Both the position numbers and the translations under genes were made by a program. From the NCBI GenBank assembly GCA_030620285.1, contig JAUXFA010000032.1, positions 1-8,854 on the forward strand: DNA of 8,854 nucleotides, written 5' to 3'. Shown here one piece after another: positions 5,487-8,854 of the stretch. The first letter of the stretch is position 1; the number at the start of each line of letters is the position of its first letter. A model generated the notes under the pieces. That model had not been told where the DNA came from and did no database searches. It worked only from the letters and a program-made list of their open reading frames with translations. The DNA is from Piscirickettsiaceae bacterium. GTDB taxonomy: Bacteria > Pseudomonadota > Gammaproteobacteria > Nitrosococcales > Methylophagaceae.

Positions 5487-6194
5487 ATGAAAAAAATTAT
5501 AAACATCTTGGTATTAAGCAGCCTGGTTCTATTGGCCGGCTGTATATCAAATGAAGCAAAGCGAGATCCAGCCTATGCTTCGGTACGACCTGTTGCTGTG
5601 CCTCAACATGAGAATAGTGATGGTGCTATTTTTGATTTGGCAACCAATGTTTCATTATTTGAAGACTATCGTGCACGCCGAGTAGGCGATATTTTGATGG
5701 TGAAATTAGAAGAAGAAACGGAAGCTGAAAAAGAAACAGAAACAATTATTAGTAAATCCAGTAGCAATGGTATTACCAATCCAACCTTATTTGGCACCAC
5801 GCCAGAATTTGACCTACCAAGCGTCTTACCATTGGCAAATGATAGCGATAATAATTTAGCATTTAGTCTTGGTTCGACCCATGATTTTTCAGGTCAAGGT
5901 GATAGCGATCAAAGTAATGAATTAACAGGTGAAATCAGTGTGTCAGTGGTAGAGGTTTTGCCAAATGGCAATATGATTATTCGGGGAGAGAAGGTGATTA
6001 CCATCAATCAAGGTAATGAGTATCTTCGTATCTCAGGCATGATTAGTCCTCGAGATATTGATGCAAGCAATACCATTTCTTCTAAGCGAGTAGCAAATGC
6101 ACGGATTTCTTATGTGGGTGATGGACCGACCAATGATGCCAATGTAGTGGGTTGGTTGGGCCGCTTCTTCTTAAGTGCATTAATGCCGTTTTAG
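5487..6194 (+). CDS. flgH: Flagellar L-ring lipoprotein FlgH
   Basis: FlgH is the outer-membrane ring subunit through which the rod leaves the cell. This 235-residue form has a lipoprotein signal peptide: MKK, a hydrophobic stretch (residues 4-17), and the lipobox LLAGC with Cys19 as the lipidated residue. The mature protein shows FlgH landmarks: SLFEDYRARRVGDILMVKLE (56-75), an acidic/Glu-rich stretch, GEISVSVVEVLPNGNMIIRG, NQGNEYLRISGMISPRDID, and the aromatic C-terminus GWLGRFFLSALMPF (222-235). Length is typical (about 220-240). It follows flgG after 44 bases with AGAGGA as Shine-Dalgarno, partly in an inverted repeat. Three bases plus a 9-base leader separate it from flgI, depending on the flgI start. 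Confidence 0.97.
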   Translation: MKKIINILVLSSLVLLAGCISNEAKRDPAYASVRPVAVPQHENSDGAIFDLATNVSLFEDYRARRVGDILMVKLEEETEAEKETETIISKSSSNGITNPTLFGTTPEFDLPSVLPLANDSDNNLAFSLGSTHDFSGQGDSDQSNELTGEISVSVVEVLPNGNMIIRGEKVITINQGNEYLRISGMISPRDIDASNTISSKRVANARISYVGDGPTNDANVVGWLGRFFLSALMPF

Positions 6195-6206
6195 CAGGTG
6201 ATCTCA

Positions 6207-7301
6207 ATGAATATTAAATTGTTTTTAATCAGTCTATTCCTGACGATTATGTCGACAGTGGTACAGGCAGAACGCATTAAAGATTTAGCATCAATTGCGG
6301 GAGTACGAAATAACCAATTAGTGGGTTATGGCTTAGTTGTTGGACTAAATGGTACCGGCGATAAAACTCAGTTTACAGGGCAGACGCTGCGTAGTTTTTT
6401 ACTGGAGTCGGGGATAAGTCTACCGCCTGGAACCGATCCTAAAAGCAAAAATGTGGCTGCAGTAGCGATTCATGCGGACTTAACACCTTTTAGTAAACCC
6501 GGCCAAACAATAGATGTCACCGTGTCATCATTAGGTGATGCTAAAAGTTTACGTGGCGGTAGTTTGATCATGACGCCATTGAAAGGTATTGATGGAAAGA
6601 TATATGCCATTGCTCAAGGAAACTTGGTTGTGGGTGGTTTTGGTGCTGAAGCTGGAGATGGTTCACGAGTTACAGTTAATATTCCAAGTGCAGGTAGAAT
6701 CCCTAATGGCGCAACGGTTGAACGAATAGTCAAAAATGCGTTTAACGTAAGTGACCATTTGATTCTAAACTTGCATCAGGCAGACTTCACCACAGCAAGC
6801 AGATTAACCGCAGCGATTTATCATTCCATTGGTAAAGGTACGGCACGTGCAATGGATGCAGGCTCTATAAAAGTCAATGCACCCCGTGATCCGAGTCAGC
6901 GGGTACCCTTTTTATCATTAGTCGAAAATTTACAACTGAGTCCTGGTGAAGCAGCGGCTAAAATTGTAGTGAATTCTCGCACCGGCACCATTGTTATTGG
7001 TCAGCATGTTCGCGTCACACCAGCAGCGGTAACGCATGGTAATTTATCAGTCACTATTTCAGCCAACACCGAGGTCAGTCAACCCAATGCATTGTCGGAT
7101 GGTGTAACCGTTGTAACCCCCAATTTTGACGTAGAAGTAACCGAAGAAGATAGCCGGATGTTTGTCTTTAACCCGGGTGTATCACTGGATGAAATTGTTC
7201 GAGCAGTGAATCAGGTTGGAGCCGCTCCGGGCGACTTAGTGGCTATTTTAGAAGCGTTAAAACAAGCAGGTGCACTGCATGCGGACTTAGTGATTATTTA
7301 A
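6207..7301 (+). CDS. flgI: Flagellar P-ring protein FlgI
   Basis: FlgI forms the peptidoglycan-level ring around the rod. The ATG at 6207 gives 364 residues, near the usual 365. AGGTGA (6196-6201) is then a well-placed Shine-Dalgarno, whereas the in-frame GTG at 6198 lies inside that site and has none of its own. A Sec signal peptide is clear: hydrophobic residues 4-19 and a cleavage motif VQA before Glu22. Hallmarks follow directly: [20 protein letters not shown] (22-41), [52 protein letters not shown], and the C-terminal [20 protein letters not shown]. The Sec route and the dedicated chaperone FlgA are family knowledge; flgA is not in this window. Confidence 0.97.
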   Translation: MNIKLFLISLFLTIMSTVVQAERIKDLASIAGVRNNQLVGYGLVVGLNGTGDKTQFTGQTLRSFLLESGISLPPGTDPKSKNVAAVAIHADLTPFSKPGQTIDVTVSSLGDAKSLRGGSLIMTPLKGIDGKIYAIAQGNLVVGGFGAEAGDGSRVTVNIPSAGRIPNGATVERIVKNAFNVSDHLILNLHQADFTTASRLTAAIYHSIGKGTARAMDAGSIKVNAPRDPSQRVPFLSLVENLQLSPGEAAAKIVVNSRTGTIVIGQHVRVTPAAVTHGNLSVTISANTEVSQPNALSDGVTVVTPNFDVEVTEEDSRMFVFNPGVSLDEIVRAVNQVGAAPGDLVAILEALKQAGALHADLVII

Positions 7302-7302
7302 G

Positions 7303-8268
7303 ATGGCTTTAAATACAGCTATTGTACAGACAACCGTCGATTTTCAAGGATTGGCAGAATTACGTCGTTCTGCCAACCAAGATGGCAACGATCAGCAAAC
7401 AATAAAACAAGTTGCTGGTCAGTTTGAGGCCATTTTTATCAATATGATGTTAAAAAGCATGAGGCAAGCGAGCCTAGCAGAAGGTATTTTTAATTCGAAT
7501 CAAAGTGAATTTTATCGTGAAATGTCAGACCAACAGCTTGCGATGGATCTTGCTGGAAAAGATGGTGGTTTTGGCTTGCAAGAAGCGATTATTCGTCAAT
7601 TAGGTGGTCAAGCTGCATATAAATCGCCGGTAGAAGGGGAATCCAGAACGTATAGCATTGATACTGTTCGTAGAAGACCTGCCCTACAATTGGCAGAACA
7701 TAAAGCCTTATTAGAGCAAGTACTTAAATCTGCACCCAGCACAAGCAACAATCAAACAGCGGATAGTGAAAATATTAAGTTTGATTCACCAGAAAGTTTC
7801 GTTCAGCAGCTATGGCCGATGGCTAAACAAGCGGCGGATAAAATTGGTGTAAGTCCAGAAGTTATTTTGGCTCAGGCGGCATTGGAAACGGGTTGGGGAC
7901 AATATGTTATTGATAAAACGGGTGAACCATCGAGTCATAACTTATTTAATATCAAAGCTGATAATCGTTGGGCCGGTGATTATATTGCTATAGGTTCAAT
8001 GGAATATCGTAATGGTACTGCCGTCAAAGAACAGTCGCGTTTTAGAGTCTATGACTCATATCAGCAAAGTTTTGATGATTATGTGAATTTTTTACAAACT
8101 CAGCCGCGCTATCGCCAGGCTTTAGAGCATAGTTCGGACCCGGAAAAATTCATTGAAGAGCTACACAAGGCGGGTTATGCGACCGATCCTGCTTACGCAG
8201 ATAAAATTAAACGCATTATGAATGGCGCCACGCTGGCACAAATATCGCATCAACTAAACTATTCATAA
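7303..8268 (+). CDS. flgJ: Rod cap and peptidoglycan hydrolase FlgJ (GH73)
   Basis: This is a 321-residue, two-domain FlgJ. The N-terminal rod-cap domain (about residues 30-105) shows VAGQFEAIFINMMLKSMRQA, then FYREMSDQQLAMDLAGKDGG and GLQEAIIRQL. After a linker (about 105-160) a GH73 N-acetylglucosaminidase domain runs from about 165 to the end. It contains SPEVILAQAALETGWG with the likely catalytic Glu195, HNLFNIKAD, SMEYRNG with Glu234 as the probable second acid, FRVYDSYQQSFDDYVNFL, and AGYATDPAYADKI near the end. The enzyme cuts glycan strands so the rod can pass; the N-domain caps the rod. The fused form is typical of gamma- and betaproteobacteria. The ATG begins one base after the flgI stop with no clear Shine-Dalgarno, so translation is probably coupled to flgI. 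Confidence 0.97.
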   Translation: MALNTAIVQTTVDFQGLAELRRSANQDGNDQQTIKQVAGQFEAIFINMMLKSMRQASLAEGIFNSNQSEFYREMSDQQLAMDLAGKDGGFGLQEAIIRQLGGQAAYKSPVEGESRTYSIDTVRRRPALQLAEHKALLEQVLKSAPSTSNNQTADSENIKFDSPESFVQQLWPMAKQAADKIGVSPEVILAQAALETGWGQYVIDKTGEPSSHNLFNIKADNRWAGDYIAIGSMEYRNGTAVKEQSRFRVYDSYQQSFDDYVNFLQTQPRYRQALEHSSDPEKFIEELHKAGYATDPAYADKIKRIMNGATLAQISHQLNYS

Positions 8269-8281
8269 TTTTCGCCGTCAC
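8255..8281 (+). promoter_or_regulatory. Candidate sigma-28 (FliA) promoter for flgK
   Basis: TAAACTAT (8255-8262), eleven bases, then GCCGTCAC (8274-8281): 11 of 16 to the sigma-28 consensus with exact spacing and an intact GCCG. The -35 lies in the 3' end of flgJ, and the start site would be near 8288, ahead of the flgK Shine-Dalgarno. A second overlapping register (TAATTTTC at 8266, ACGGATAA at 8285) scores the same but would start inside the Shine-Dalgarno region. A FliA-dependent flgKL promoter in this place is known in enterics. Confidence 0.4.
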
Positions 8282-8303
8282 ATAACGGATAAGAGGTTTT
8301 AAC

Positions 8304-8854
8304 ATGAGTTTGCTGAATATAGGAACAACAGCATTACTAACAACACAAAATGCATTGGCAACAACAAGCCATAACATTAGTAACGTTAATACCGAAGGCT
8401 ACTCTCGCCAGCGTACTGAACAAGTCACGCATTTGCCTAATTTCCAAGGCACACACTATATCGGTTCTGGGGTGACAGTCGGTAGTGTAGAGCGAATCTA
8501 TGATACTTTTTTAGCAGAACAGGTACGAAGATATACTTCACAAGAATCCCAATTTGATACCTTTTATGAATTTGCATCGCAAATTGATAACATATTAGGT
8601 TCAACCGAATTGGGATTGGATTCTGGTCTCGAATCATTTTTTGCAGCAGCACAAGAGGTGGCTAATGATCCCACCTCAGTTCCTGCTCGACAGGTATTCT
8701 TGACCGAAGCCGGATTATTGGCTAATAGGTTCAACACCTTAGATGGCCAACTACAGCAGTTTGATGATCAAATTGACAGTCAAATAACGGTATCGATAGA
8801 AGATATTAACTCGTTATCACGCGGTATAGCAGAACTTAACCAAGCGATTATAGA
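8304..8854 (+). CDS. flgK: Hook-filament junction protein FlgK (HAP1), 3'-truncated by window edge
   Basis: The ATG at 8304 opens a frame that runs without a stop to the end of the window, giving 183 residues of a protein normally of about 450-680. FlgK is the first junction protein between hook and filament. The N-terminus MSLLNIGTTALLTTQNAL and the signature TSHNISNVNTEGYSRQ (21-36) are diagnostic. They are followed by FlgK-type segments: GSGVTVGSVERIYDTFLAEQ (54-73), ILGSTELGLDSGLESFFAAA (97-116) and the VANDPTSVPARQVFL stretch (119-133). The Shine-Dalgarno AAGAGG (8291-8296) is well placed. The 35-base gap from flgJ contains a candidate sigma-28 element, consistent with late expression. 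flgL would be expected downstream. Confidence 0.97.
   Translation, partial: MSLLNIGTTALLTTQNALATTSHNISNVNTEGYSRQRTEQVTHLPNFQGTHYIGSGVTVGSVERIYDTFLAEQVRRYTSQESQFDTFYEFASQIDNILGSTELGLDSGLESFFAAAQEVANDPTSVPARQVFLTEAGLLANRFNTLDGQLQQFDDQIDSQITVSIEDINSLSRGIAELNQAII

Noticed and set aside
6198..6206. GTG start for flgI three residues upstream
   Set aside because: The GTG lies inside AGGTGA, the only plausible ribosome binding site; ATG at 6207 is correctly spaced and gives a normal signal peptide.
1..8854. Search by eye for CRISPR arrays, insertion sequences, tRNA genes, attachment sites or replication origins
   Set aside because: No regular direct repeats with spacers, transposase genes, terminal inverted repeats or cloverleaf-like sequence were seen; the space is almost fully taken by flg genes.

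Overview
The window carries the proximal part of a flagellar rod, hook and ring operon, flgB-flgC-flgD-flgE-flgF-flgG-flgH-flgI-flgJ-flgK. All genes are on the + strand and flgK is cut by the right edge. Upstream lies the 3' end of an unrelated acidic, repeat-type surface protein. The source looks like a Gram-negative gammaproteobacterium of moderate to low GC. It has P- and L-ring genes (flgI, flgH) and a two-domain FlgJ with a fused GH73 muramidase, as in gamma- and betaproteobacteria. Its promoter region carries both a sigma-54 and a sigma-28 signature, which points to a Vibrio/Pseudomonas-like flagellar hierarchy rather than the FlhDC scheme of enterics. The acidic adhesin-like neighbour fits a marine or aquatic lifestyle, but genus and species cannot be read from the window.

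Layout. Bases 2-805 are the C-terminal part (267 residues visible) of a large Asp/Gly/Ser/Thr-rich, cysteine-free secreted or adhesin-like protein, closed by a strong intrinsic terminator at 834-862. Bases 863-1018 are a compact control region. In order it holds a palindrome, an inverted repeat with an extra half-site (candidate enhancer for a FleR/FlrC-type activator, though the first repeat could also be a second terminator), a possible IHF site, a near-consensus sigma-54 promoter (965-981), and a 15/16-match sigma-28 promoter (1002-1028) whose -10 box lies on flgB codons 1-4. Bases 1019-8268 are nine complete flg genes with short gaps. Bases 8269-8303 lead into flgK and contain a weaker sigma-28-like element.

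How the genes work together. FlgB, FlgC, FlgF and FlgG build the rod. FlgJ caps the growing rod and opens peptidoglycan. FlgI and FlgH form the P and L rings that act as the bushing. FlgD caps the growing hook, FlgE is the hook subunit, and FlgK is the first hook-filament junction protein. Gene order matches the classical flgBCDEFGHIJK cluster. flgA and flgM are not immediately upstream.

No new protein system is visible; every complete gene is a recognisable flagellar gene. The parts most worth a second look are regulatory: the sigma-28 box embedded in the flgB start codon, the packed sigma-54 control region, inverted repeats at or over the Shine-Dalgarno sites of flgF, flgG and flgH, and the unusual C-terminus of the upstream adhesin-like protein.
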